Below, piece after piece: positions 23,917 to 35,007 of a stretch of 64,000 nt of DNA (its first letter is position 1; each line of letters begins with the position of its first letter). The DNA lies in NCBI GenBank assembly GCA_949130495.1, contig OX422216.1, positions 359,996,605 through 360,060,604 on the forward strand, given 5' to 3'. The stretch is from Sambucus nigra. Its lineage: Eukaryota > Streptophyta > Magnoliopsida > Dipsacales > Adoxaceae. The notes under the pieces were generated by a model, which worked only from the letters and a program-made list of their open reading frames with translations, had not been told where the DNA came from and searched no databases. The translations under genes and the position numbers were made by a program.

Positions 23917-26544
23917 TCACTTCTTGACGGGTATTATCATAAGCATGCACAACGGTATGGATTGGAGCATGGTCTCTCACTTTTAGTCCCAAAAAATTAA
24001 GGGTGCTTAATGGGAAGGCATTAAGAGTTGATCCATTATAGATAACAGAGTGGGATAGTATTTCTTATGACTTTGATAGAGATATTCAGTGCATAATTAT
24101 GGTTTGGCCCAATCTTAGGGATTTTATATTCGGAGAAGGAGAGCACTCTAATAGACGTTAGGGATTCGACTAGATTTACTATCTCTTTTAGCATGGTGGA
24201 AGGAGGGACAGTGGCCCCAATAACTAGTTTGATCAAGGAATTATGGTGTATCTAAGTAGACATAAGGGGTCCCAAAGAGTGATGTTAGCTTGGGTTTTCT
24301 TCAACTGATCAAGGATTTTCCTCTTATCGAGGGACATTTCTAGCATAGGGAGGTTCTCAACACCTTTTGCTTTATCACTTGCTGATGGTGGCAGGTTTAG
24401 ACTTTGTACTGCCTTCCTGACCTAGTCATATAGTTCACAAAAGAGGGGAAAAAGAGAACCTCATTCCTCATTGATCTCGGGTTGTTCACCCACCTTGTTG
24501 ATTTTTCCTAGTAGCTCCTCAAATAATATCATTCCACATATGTTGACTATTGGGGTAGAATTTTTTGGGATTTGTTCTTCATCTGAATCATCAAATTCAT
24601 CCTCCCATTCGGTGGCAACGACATCATTTTTCCGTGAAAAATCAATATACTCCACAACCTCATTGGCCTCCTCATATTGCTCCTCCCATTCGACGGGGAG
24701 ATGTATATGTGAAGGGACTAGGTTTCCTTGTAGATTCAAGGTTTCAAGTAGCTCGAACATACTACAAATATCACCAGTCGATCGAAATAAATCTACCATG
24801 ATTTAGATAACATTATCTAGATTGACTTAATTAATAGGTACAACCTAATTATCTAACTCTCAAGCCCATTTTTTGGCTTTGAAGACTAATGCACTAAATC
24901 TTTGGCAGTCAATAGTCATCTGGGAGTGAAATTCCAGCCCAAATATTAGGAGTTAATTCAACATTTTTTATAATTCCATATCTTTTCATCGAGAACATGT
25001 ACGGGAAGCGATGCATGCTCTAGTAACGAGCGATAGGGCCTGATTGACGAAGTTGGCAGGGTGTAGTAGAAAATATGGGCAAGTTTCGAGAGTTTTAAGA
25101 GAGTATATGGGTATGTTGGGTGATTTACCTGGTACGATATGGGTAGATGGGTCATATTCTGGGTCTTTTTCTAGGAAGCTGGCATTTGGGTGATTTGGGA
25201 GTGGATTGTGGGTAGTGTTTAGTTTGTGATTTGTTGGTGGGGAGATGGTACCTCGATGAATCAAACCTTGAATTATATTTTAAAGCTGGAAACATTGGTC
25301 GGTGGTATGGACGAAAGTTTGGAGAAAGTCGCAATGGGAATCTGGTTTGATATTTTTAGGAAGTGGGTTTGGTAATGGATGAGGGTCCAATGGCTTGATA
25401 AGATTCTATCTTAAAAGTGACTGATAAACTTTAGAGAGGGGAGCATAAAGGTTGGTGTATTCCTTTCAAACTGGGTTAGGGTGACTTTTTGGTACCCATG
25501 AAGTGGCAGGCTAAGAGATGTTATTGATGGTTGAAACTACGGCAGTAGTAGGCTTTTCATACTTTGTGGGAGTGAACTGTCCTAAAACTTTCTTTGATTC
25601 AACTCCTGTATTAGCAAGACCTTCTTCGATTTCTAATCTTTCTTATCGAAGAGCTCATAAATGAGAGTAAGACTATCCTCCCATCATCGCTCGAAAATGG
25701 GGTAAGAAGTTCCTCTTCACAATGCTTACGTGCTCCTCTTAGGAAGGTCGATTGGTCATGGTGACTCCTTTCTCTCTCCACCTTGATTTGAAGTTACTGA
25801 CCGATTCCCCAGGGTTCTATTTGAGCGTCTCTAAATCACGGTAGGTAACCTTCAGCTCTTCATTGTACTTATAATGTGACATGAATTCGTGGGAAACATA
25901 CTCCCAACTACGCATTCTGGACTCCTCGAGAGATAAAAACTAGCAAATAGCGTTGTCTTTCAAAGTCTGTTGGAACATTTGGGTCATTATTTCCTCAAAG
26001 GCACCTAGGAGAGTCATGGATCCGTGATAACTTTAGAGATGAACAATTGGGGGTCCACTACCCCTGAACTTCTCGAAATTAGGCATCTTGAATTTTTTCG
26101 AAAGCCTTGCTTTAGGATAGGGAGACATGTAAGTGTAGTCCATGTAATTTCAAGAGATTCTGACTTGGTCAACATCTAGAGGTCTTCCTTGACCTTGTTC
26201 AACTCTTCCTCTTTCGAATCAATGGTCATGGGTAAGTTAGCCCTGGGTAGGCAAGATTCTTCATAGGGAGCTGGGCTAGACATGGCCCATTAGTAGGAGG
26301 AGCTCGTGAAGCATGCCAATATACCTCGGGAACCCAAATTGGCTTGGGTGCGAGCGGACCCATAACGCGAGGAGGTCTTCGAAAATAGTGACTCAATTTA
26401 ATTGCATCTTATAAACCTAGGTTTCAAGGTTGTCAATCTTAGCAGTGAATTGAGATAGAACCGTCATCCATTCTTGCTGCACATTTGGTGCTTGGTCTGT
26501 GTTCTCCATGGAATCCAACATTATTTAAAAAATGTTGGATCCCA
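23917..26544 (-). repeat. 2,628-bp tandem unit B2
   Basis: Middle copy of array B, one base shorter than B1 (a deletion in the A run near 24450). It shares EYKIP with B1, and NHKLN and DEKIW with A1 and B1, but has the PKNS variant in the acidic frame as in A2 and B3. The mixture suggests gene conversion or unequal exchange between neighbours. The broken frames are those of A1. Confidence 0.87.
26513..26540. repeat. Hairpin at the B2/B3 unit junction
   Basis: Third copy of the junction hairpin (see 2598-2625), unchanged. Confidence 0.9.
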
Positions 26545-29142
26545 TCACTTCTTGACGGGTATTATCATAAGCATGCACAACGGTAGGGATTGGAGCATGG
26601 TCTCTCACTTTTAGTCCCAAAAAATTAAGGGTGCTTAACGGGAAGGCATTAAGAGTTGATCCATTATAGATAACAGAGTGGGATAGTATTTCTTATGACT
26701 TTGATAGAGATATTCAGTGCATAATTATGGTTTGGCCCAATCTTAGGGATTTCATATTCGGAGAAGGAGAGCACTCTAATAGACGTTAGGGATTCGACTA
26801 GATTTACTATCTCTTTTAGCATGGTGGAAGGAGGGACAGTGGCCCCAATAACTAGTTTGATCAAGGAATTATGTTGTATCTAAGTAGACATAAGGGGTCC
26901 CAAAGAGTGATGTTAGCTTGGGTTTTCTTCAACTGATCAAGGATTTTCCTCTTATCGAGGGACATTTCTAGCATAGGGAGGTTCTCAACACCTTTTGCTT
27001 TATCACTTGCTGATGGTGGCAGGTTTGGACTTTGTACTGCCTTCCTGACCTAGTCATATAGTTCACAAAAGAGGGGAAAAAAGAGAACCTCATTCCTCAT
27101 TGATCTCGGGTTGTTCAGCCACCTTGTTGATTTTTCCTAGTAGCTCCTCAAATAATATCATTCCACATATGTTGACTATTGGGGTAGAATTTTTTGGGAT
27201 TTGTTCTTCATCTGAATCATCAAATTCATCCTCCCATTCGGTGGCAACGACATCATTTTTCCATGAAAAATCAATATACTCCACAACCTCATTGGCCTCC
27301 TCATATTGCTCCTCCCATTCGACGGGGAGATGTATATGTGAAGGGACCAGGTTTCCTTGTAGATTCAAGGTTTCAAGTATCTCGAACATACTACAAATAT
27401 CACCAGTCGATCGAAATAAATCTACCATGATTTAGATAACATTATCTAGATTGACTTAATTAATAGGTACAACCTAATTATCTAACTCTCAAGCCCATTT
27501 TTTGGCTTTGAAGACTAATGCACTAAATCTTTGGCAGTCAATAGTCATCTGGGAGTGAAATTCCAGCCCAAATATTAGGAGTTAATTCAACATTTTTTAT
27601 AATTCCATATATTTTCATCGAGAACATGTACGGGAAGCGATGCATGCTCTAGTAACGAGCGATAGGGCCTGATTGACGAAGTTGGCAGGGTGTAGTAGAA
27701 AATATGGGCAAGTTTCGAGAGTTTTAAGAGAGTATATGGGTATGTTGGGTGATTTACCTGGTACGATATGGGTAGATGGGTCATATTCTGGGTCTTTTTC
27801 TAGGAAGCTGGCATTTGGGTGATTTGGGAGTGGATTGTGGGTAGTGTTTAGTTTGGGATTTGTTGGTGGGGAGATGGTACCTCGATGAATCAAACCTTGA
27901 ATTATATTTTAAAGCTGGAAACATTGGTCGGTGGTATGGACGAAAGTTTGGAGAAAGTCGCAATGGGAATCTGGTTTGATATTTTTAGGAAGTGGGTTTG
28001 GTAATGGATGAGGGTCCAATGGCTTGATAAGATTCTATCTTAAAAGTGACTGATAAACTTTAGAGAGGGGAGCATAAAGGTTGGTGTATTCCTTTCAAAC
28101 TGGGTTAGGGTGACTTTTTGGTACCCATGAAGTGGCAGGCTAAGAGATGTTATTGATGGTTGAAACTACGGCAGTAGTAGGCTTTTCATACTTTATGGGA
28201 GTGAACTGTCCTAAAACTTTCTTTGATTCAACTCCTGTATTAGCAAGACCTTCTTCGATTTATAATCTTTCTTATCGAAGAGCTCATAAATGAGAGTAAG
28301 ACTATCCTCCCATCATCGCTCGAAAATGGGGTAAGAAGTTCCTCTTCATAATGCTTACGTGCTCCTCTTAGGAAGGTCGATTGGTCATGGTGACTCCTTT
28401 CTCTCTCCACCTTGATTTGAAGTTACTGACCGATTCCCCGGGGTTCTATTTGAGTGTCTCTAAATCACGGTAGGTAACCTTCAGCTCTTCATTGTACTTA
28501 TAATGTGACATGAATTCGTGGGAAACATACTCCCAACTACGCATTCTGGACTCCTCGAGAGATAAAAACTAGCAAATAGCGTTGTCTTTCAAAGTCTGTT
28601 GGAACATTTGGGTCATTATTTCCTCAAAGGCACCTAGGAGAGTCATGGATCCGTGATAACTTTAGAGATGAACAATTGGGGGTCCACTACCTCTGAACTT
28701 CTCGAAATTAGGCATCTTGAATTTTTTCGGAAGCCTTGCTTTAGGATAGGGAGACATGTAAGTGTAGTCCATGTAATTTCAAGAGATTCTGACTTGGTCA
28801 ACATCTAGAGGTCTTCCTTGACCTTGTTCAACTCTTCCTCTTTCGAATCAATGGTCATGGGTAAGTTAGCCCTGGGTAGGCAAGATTCTTCATAGGGAGA
28901 TGGGCTAGACATGGCCCATTAGTAGGAGGAGCTCGTGAAGCATGCCAATATACCTCGGGAACCCAAATTGGCTTGGGTGTGGGCGGACCCATAGCGCGAG
29001 GAGGTCTTCGAAAATAGTGACTCAATTTAATTGCATCTTATAAACCTAGGTTTCAAGGTTGTCAATCTTAGCAGTGAATTGAGATAGAACCGTCATCCAT
29101 TCTTGCTGCACATTTGGTGCTTGGTCTGTGTTCTCCATGGAA
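26545..29142 (-). repeat. 2,629-bp tandem unit B3 (right-hand copy of array B)
   Basis: The copy that lies next to the natural leader, and therefore holds the original gag start context (29142 back to 29050). It shares the A2-specific variants (NPKLN, DENIW, TTCATAATGC, CATAGCGCG and a TTTCGGAAGCC-like word) and lacks a hairpin at its right end. It is otherwise as broken as the other copies. Confidence 0.88.
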
Positions 29143-30682
29143 AGTGGATGGAGATGAATTCCAAACTCGAAAGAAGTAGCGAGGGAACTGATGGAGCTCA
29201 AGGCGATTTGATAAAAGATCAAATCCAATAAGGAGCCAGGCCCAGGGTCGGGTATACTACCAATCTGAGAAGGAGACAAATTCGAATTTATTTTTTTGAA
29301 AAGAAGATGGGGAAAGCTGTTATTTTTTAAAAGGAAGGAAAATATTTTTGACATTTTTGGAAAAGGGAAGGGACAAAATGTTTTTGGGTAAAAAGGAGAA
29401 AAAATACTTTTTGTAATGAAGAAAAAATGTTTCGGTATTTTTTATAAAAGAAGGAAAAATGTTTTTGACACTTTTGATAAAGAAAGGGGAAAAACGAGAG
29501 ACGGGTCTCAACATAATTATTATTATATTTAGTATGTTCTCATTTGTATTAGGTTTACTTAAATGCAAAAAAAAATTCGAACGGTAACTGAGCCTAGGAA
29601 AATTGGATTTGAAGAATATGGTAGGACATGTTACCAGGATCATGCGCAGGGTCCCATTTTGAAAAAGGCAAAATCACTCAAAAATTTAAGCAGCATAATG
29701 ACCCACCATTTCGACAGAGTTTCGTGTAGAAACCGACAAACTAAATATGAGTGCCCTAGGTTTGACACTTATATGATGGTATGAAATTGTTGGATTATTG
29801 GAAGGGTTCCCCCCTTGGCATGACTTCCACGATATACGTATTTCTTTTGAGGGAAATCGGTGCGTGTGGATAAGCCATTTGATATAGCTAAGTGTGCGTG
29901 AATTTCCTCAATATATACCCCATAGGGACAGTACGCGTGGGAGTGAATTCGATATACTCGACATACGTGAATGAGTTCCCTACAATATACCTCCCATCAT
30001 GAATGCTGTCAAGAAGTACGATGCGGGAGGAACCGTTCGATATATGTCGAAGGTACTTGGAAAATGGACGGTGAGAGTAATATATCTTAGACCAACTACG
30101 ACCTATCGGACCAGCCCCCATCACAAAGTGACCCCCAATTATGGGAAATAATTTGGTCATTTACATGCTCTTTGGTGGTGTAAGGTGAAAATTTCATGAT
30201 TCTTGATTCATATATTATGGAGAAAACATTTTTATAAATGACCATTATACTAAGCAGGGGATAATGTACAAATATAAAAAGTAAATCTATATTAAGCATG
30301 GATATGTCAGAGTGAGTGATGTGTAGCTATTTGCAAGTGAGTGTGTGGTAGTGAACCTAAGCATAGATCAACTACAAGTGATGTGGGACAAGTGTGAGTG
30401 AGAATGTATATATACAAGTGTGATAGGTGAGGTTGTAAGTTAGTGACACCTAAGCATGGATTTCTAAGTGGTTTCTGCGACATGTGGGTATAAGTGATCC
30501 TATGTTTAAGTAGCGTGAAGTGTACATGAGAAGTATATACCCGTGTGTGAGTGAGTAGTGATACAATCATGAAGTACATATGTTTAGAGGAGAAAAAGGG
30601 AACATAGAGGGAGGTGCATACGCAGACAAGCAAGAAACAAAAACATGTGTACAAGCAGAATCTAGTCCCTTAATGAAATTAG
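29143..30682 (-). mobile_element. Element B leader between PBS and gag
   Basis: About 1.5 kb without a convincing gene. The part nearest gag (29143-29348) is shared with 5227-5433. Further out lie purine-rich stretches with repeated GGAAAAATGTTTTTGAC-like words (29350-29500), and a stretch built on GTGAGTG-like and AAGTGTGA-like words (30300-30560). Some Tat/Ogre relatives carry an extra ORF upstream of gag; I cannot see one here. Minus frames such as 30307-30654 are compositionally odd and unsupported. Confidence 0.6.
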
Positions 30683-30701
30683 TCCCTAGCAGAGTCGCCA
30701 C
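30683..30701 (-). other. Primer binding site of element B
   Basis: The minus strand reads TGGCGACTCTGCTAGGGAC directly after the LTR end. From memory this type of site occurs in Tat/Ogre elements and pairs with a tRNA-Arg 3' end. It fixes the element's orientation and the inner edge of the LTR. Confidence 0.75.
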
Positions 30702-31932
30702 TGTGGCAATCCCCAATCGTGCAGCAATGATTCGCGCATTCCCCCTTCCTCTCTCTCTCCCCTTATTTCCAAGAATGGTGGTTGATGAAAGAAAGGGGGG
30801 ATGAAAGGTCTCGCGACCTTTTGATGTAGGAACACTTCGACAGTCGTCGGTGTGAGGTAAATGTATGGAGTCACCAGCCTATTTTGCACAAAACAAGCAA
30901 AAGAACGTGTCGCTGCCTCGAGAGAACGACATCAAAGACAACCTGTGCTTATGAAACTAATAGTTTGAAGGGTTAGGGGGCTAACTTATGGAAGGGGAAG
31001 GTGTTAAGCACCCATTCCACCCTTTTAGTCTCTCATGTGCCTGTGTTATTATTTTCCTTTATTTCTCCGTGAAGTGTGTCTGCATGCACATATAATGGAA
31101 ATCGAAATCGCCCAACTCATACTACAAAAGAGATAGAGTGAAGTCATCAATAGGAAATGTTCCCAAAATAATATGGTTATTCATTTATCGTGATATTGGT
31201 CGTTATAAGGAAATAATAATTTGTGTTGGATAAAATGCTAACAAGGATTATAAACATAATATGTAAAATAATGCAAGAATATGATAAATGTAGAAATGGG
31301 GGATTTTAGGAAAATTGAAGAATGGAAAATTAGAAAGTTGGACTCGAGTCTCGGGTTTTAATCCAATATGCATATGTAGCCCATAAAGGAATTTAAGTCC
31401 ACGTAGTTCTCATGTGGCATAAGAGTGGGGGTTATCCCATAGATTCGAACGAGTTTGTATTATATGTGCATGTGTGGAAAATGTGTTTTAGTTTTGAAAA
31501 AGTGTGATGGATAATCTTATTAGGAATTTATGGGTGTTACCTTCTTTCTACTTGCTTTGTTTACATAAAATAAAGTATATGCAATATACTAATTAAAATG
31601 TGAGATGTTAATGTGTCTGAATTAATGTAAGAAATATATTATGAATCTAATGTAATTAATGCAAAAATAAGAAATTTAAAGAGAGAGGGAATGATTTGGA
31701 CCTTCTTTGGAGAATTGAAGCTTGTTCTAGACCATGGATGAACTCCCTTGAAGCTTGATATGAATGTTGGATAAGAAATAATGAGATTTTTCCAAATTGG
31801 GTCTGAAAAGGATGGGAATGTACGATTGAAAGGCATTTCAAATGAAGAAACTTCGTTGGTATCAAGATAATGTTGCTGACATCACTAATGCTAACGGTTC
31901 CGAGGTCTGCCTTTGGAGTGAAGTCATGCCTT

Positions 31933-31942
31933 CTATTTATAG
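31933..31942 (-). promoter_or_regulatory. TATA box in the LTR of element B
   Basis: Minus-strand CTATAAATAG about 1.2 kb from the U5 end, directed toward the leader and gag. It is the best promoter candidate in this LTR. Confidence 0.5.
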
Positions 31943-32339
31943 GTTCAAGGGAGGTACCGATCGGCATATCCTTAGCCCTGCCAAGCGATAGGTAATCCTT
32001 CACACTCTACCGATAGGCAGGGAAATGGACCTACCAATTAGGAGTCTCGTGTAGATTTTTTTTGAGAAAATGATCATAGTATATAATTCGTTGATCAAAA
32101 TTACGTTGGGTAATACCGTTATAAAGGTGATTCGTAGACCCTTATGAGTCATTTGGACCTCTCCTGGGTCCGGTATTTGACTTTGGGTCAAATGTGGCAA
32201 GAAATCGCACGTTGATTCTATGAACAGGAGATCGTCGGATGGAAACAAATCGTGTGTTCGAACGATAAGTCATAATAAAAAGTGGGGTAGATTGTTAGAA
32301 ATTTTAGGTTATGTGCTTAGACATTCCAAAGAGATTTGC

Positions 32340-32900
32340 TCAGTTTGGAAAGTTGACCTTGGTCAAACAGGGCGGCCCGAAAGCACCTAGTGACCTCTTG
32401 GAGTAAAATGGATCATTCATCCGTACTGTAAGGATGATTTGCGCACGGGGTAGACCGTTGGAAAGGGTATGCAGTGCCCTTCCGATATTCATTCATTATC
32501 ATTAAATCTAAAGAGTTGACCTTGGTCAAATAGATCTCGGGAGTGCCCGATGTCATTAGATTGATTTTTTAGGGGAAATAGATCATTCGTCTGAATGGTT
32601 ATGCCATTTTTCACATAGGGTGGACCATTAGAAAGGGTCTTCGGTTCCCTCCGAAGATTCAAAGAGCTTTCTCTCTTATAAAATCGGGTCCCGGGAGCGC
32701 CCGGTGGCCTCTGAATCAATTTTTGATAGTAAAATGTTTCGTTCATCCGAATCGTAATGCTGATTTATGCAAGGGGTTAAAATTCGGTAAGGGGACTCTG
32801 AGCCCTTCGAAGATTCAATGAGCTTTCACTCTGACGATAGAGTTAACTGGAGTCAAATAGGGCCCGAGAGCGCCCAATGGCTTCTAGATCGGTACTCGGA
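32340..32900 (-). repeat. Tandem subrepeats, about 163 bp x 4, in the LTR of element B
   Basis: GTTGACCTTGGTCAAA-like words start at 32352, 32515 and, diverged, 32842, with a weaker unit near 32677, giving a period close to 163 bp. Each unit also has a GGGAGCGCCCGGTGG-like word, a TTCATCCGAAT-like word, and GAAGATTCAAAGAGCTTT before the next start. A further partial unit may begin near 32170. Confidence 0.75.
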
Positions 32901-32991
32901 GTATGACCTTTGGTTTATAATGAATAGGGGAAGTTCTAGGGATCTAAGGAGAGACTTAGGGGGTCTTAGAATGTGGTGTCTATAGTGTACA

Positions 32992-34106
32992 TGAACTATT
33001 TTCATCCGATAAAAAATAAAAATGTAAACCAAAAAGAACACCTCGCATCACGAGTAGTTTGACTAAGGGATACATATTCTTCCTTTAATAAAATTACAAT
33101 TTAATTAATCATTCTACTGGATAATAAAATGAATATAGTCAATGGGGTTTGAAATTAAATTCTATAACGAAAATTCTAATCCAAATATGCAATAAATTAC
33201 TCTAATTACGTTACACCAAAAAACACATCATGATGAAAAATTATCTAACAGGTTTACAATGAAAAGAATATTAATTTATAAACTTATTTGTATACCAATC
33301 TAAAATGCTTTACAAGCATTTAAGTCACCCAACAATAGAAAAATCCACGTATTTTAAGCCTCCACGTTAGCTGTCATTCTAATCTTTAAGACAATGAATC
33401 GCCTCGAAGAAAATAAATCACCTTCATTTTTCTCTATCAATTGAAGTCATAATTCTATTTCATATCTTCATCTTCCCAACTCACTATTAAATAACTATTT
33501 ACCGGTAACCAGTTGCCTACATATAATTCCGTTATTTACACCGATAAGTCCCCAAAAGACAATACAAACTTTTGTATTCCATCGTACATTTTTTTATCTT
33601 TTTCTATTCGGACTCGAAAACTCTTATCTCATGATTCAATATGGCCTCTATCTCCCTGACATCTTCTTTGTCTTTGCAAATGAGGCGGGCGGTGTTTAAG
33701 TTGTGCCAGGGGGGATCCTCTAAAGAATATAATTTTGAGGCTTTGTTATTATTGAAGACACTATTAAGGACATGGTATTTGAGGGATTAGATGATGGTGG
33801 TGGTAAGGCTTGAAATTTATTTTTCTAGTAGGGTTTGGGGATCTTGTGAGAGATTGTGTTTAGATGTATCAAATATTGATATTTGCTATTGTTAGAAGTA
33901 GGAACAGTATTAGTAGAGTCACCAAAGGGATTAAATATAATGAGTATTGTTCAAAATTTGTTTTTCTAATAAATTTGCCCCTCCCTATCATAAACAACGT
34001 GTTTTAATAAATATCACAATGAGAAAGTTTATTGGGAGTATTACTTTAGTTGTATGTTATATATTTATACTGGTTTAAAACATCATTAAATGTAATGTAT
34101 TTTTTT
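32992..34106. other. AT-rich spacer with one copy of a dispersed repeat
   Basis: About 1.1 kb between elements B and A. Bases 32995-33290 match 61365-61680 in the same direction, including the shared words AAAATTCTAATCCAAATATGC and TTACTCTAATTACGTTAC-like. From 33300 to 34106 I see no repeat partner. A 49-codon frame at 33641-33790 starts MASISLTSSLSLQ, which resembles the start of a plastid transit peptide, but it soon ends and has no further support. Confidence 0.45.
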
Positions 34107-34111
34107 ATATT
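34107..34111. repeat. Target site duplication of element A, left copy
   Basis: ATATT immediately before the TG of the left LTR. The identical ATATT follows the CA of the right LTR at 59535-59539. Confidence 0.85.
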
Positions 34112-34591
34112 TGTTAATGTAAAAAACTAGACTAGGTTTAATTATTTAGTTACGAATAATATTTAGAAGTAAAAGAAAGAGACAAAAAGGTTTTAAAGTG
34201 GTTCGTCTTATGGAGAAAAGCCTACATCCACTGTGCTTGTGTTTTCCTTTCAATCACTTGCCCTTGATGAAGGGTTTACAATGTATTTATGGCCGAGTAG
34301 GGAGACAAATGGATGGAATGTTAAAGGATAGAATGACTTTATAAATTAGGCATTTCCATCTGTACATAATATCCACAACGTTTCTGTCTTTTAGCATTTT
34401 GTTGATACTGTTGGTCGGCCTCCCTACTGTTGGTCGGGATTTCGGGTGTTGGTCGGCATTCCAGTACTATTGGTCGGTATTCCAGACCTTGGTCGGTGAT
34501 TATACCCTACTGACTAGGATTGTTGCCACAGTGGATAACACATGTCAATTTCTTCTTGGTCCATATAAATGGGTAATTTTTTGTATCAACA
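34112..34591 (-). mobile_element. 3' LTR of element A
   Basis: Starts TGTTAATGTAAAAAACTAG and ends TTGTATCAACA. It matches 59043-59534 along its whole length. It contains several TTGGTCGG words between 34410 and 34495. The TATA-like position is mutated compared with the 5' LTR (GTATTTATGG against GTATTTATAG). A G-rich tract, read as TTGGGGGCTTTTG on the minus strand, lies next to its inner edge at 34592-34604 and may be the polypurine tract. Confidence 0.88.
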
Positions 34592-34870
34592 AAAGCCCCC
34601 AATGTTCCATGCTTGATAGTTTTTTGAAAGTATGTAGAATTTAGTTCTGGTAGTAGATCGAGCTATATTTCTGATGCTTTATCGGTTTTCGACTTTCCAC
34701 ACTTGTAAATTGTTATCTTTGTTGATAGTTTATACTATTTATGGCATTTTTATAAATATCCAGACTTGTAATGAATCGTTTTGGGGAAAATATGTCTTTT
34801 TCTTCTTAGTCGCCAAGGTTTCAATCGTCATTTCACTTTAATCAGTGCATTCATCACTTTTCTAGGCAAT

Positions 34871-34880
34871 CTATAAAAGG
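34871..34880 (+). promoter_or_regulatory. TATA box of the antisense gene of element A
   Basis: CTATAAAAGG on the plus strand, 128 bp upstream of the ATG at 35008 and pointing away from the 3' LTR. It would drive transcription opposite to the retrotransposon itself. Confidence 0.55.
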
Positions 34881-35007
34881 CGGTAAAATCCCGATCATCT
34901 CTTACCTTAAACTTGCGTTCGATCGTTCTTCCTGTCTTCTAGTTCTCGTTGAATCCTTAAGGCTTTGTAATAATTCTTTCTCTTTCTTATTTTTTTCATA
35001 TCGAATT

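Larger units (their letters stand above)
30702..32991 (-). mobile_element. 5' LTR of element B (about 2.29 kb)
   Basis: The inner edge is set by the PBS (TGTGGCAATC at 30702). The outer edge is proposed at 32991, where the minus strand would start TGTACACTATAGACACC. A minus-strand TATA box (CTATAAATAG) is at 31933-31942. The U3 half contains tandem subrepeats (32340-32900). No second copy exists in the window because the 3' end of element B is missing, so the outer edge remains an inference. Confidence 0.65.

Noticed and set aside
30300..30660. GTGAGTG-rich stretch as a possible telomere-like or regulatory repeat
   Set aside because: The words are irregular, with no fixed period, and lie in the leader of element B; they look like low complexity.
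33641..33790. Frame starting MASISLTSSLSLQ, like a plastid transit peptide
   Set aside because: It stops after 49 codons with no continuing frame, no splice sites and no recognised mature protein. Noted only in the spacer entry.
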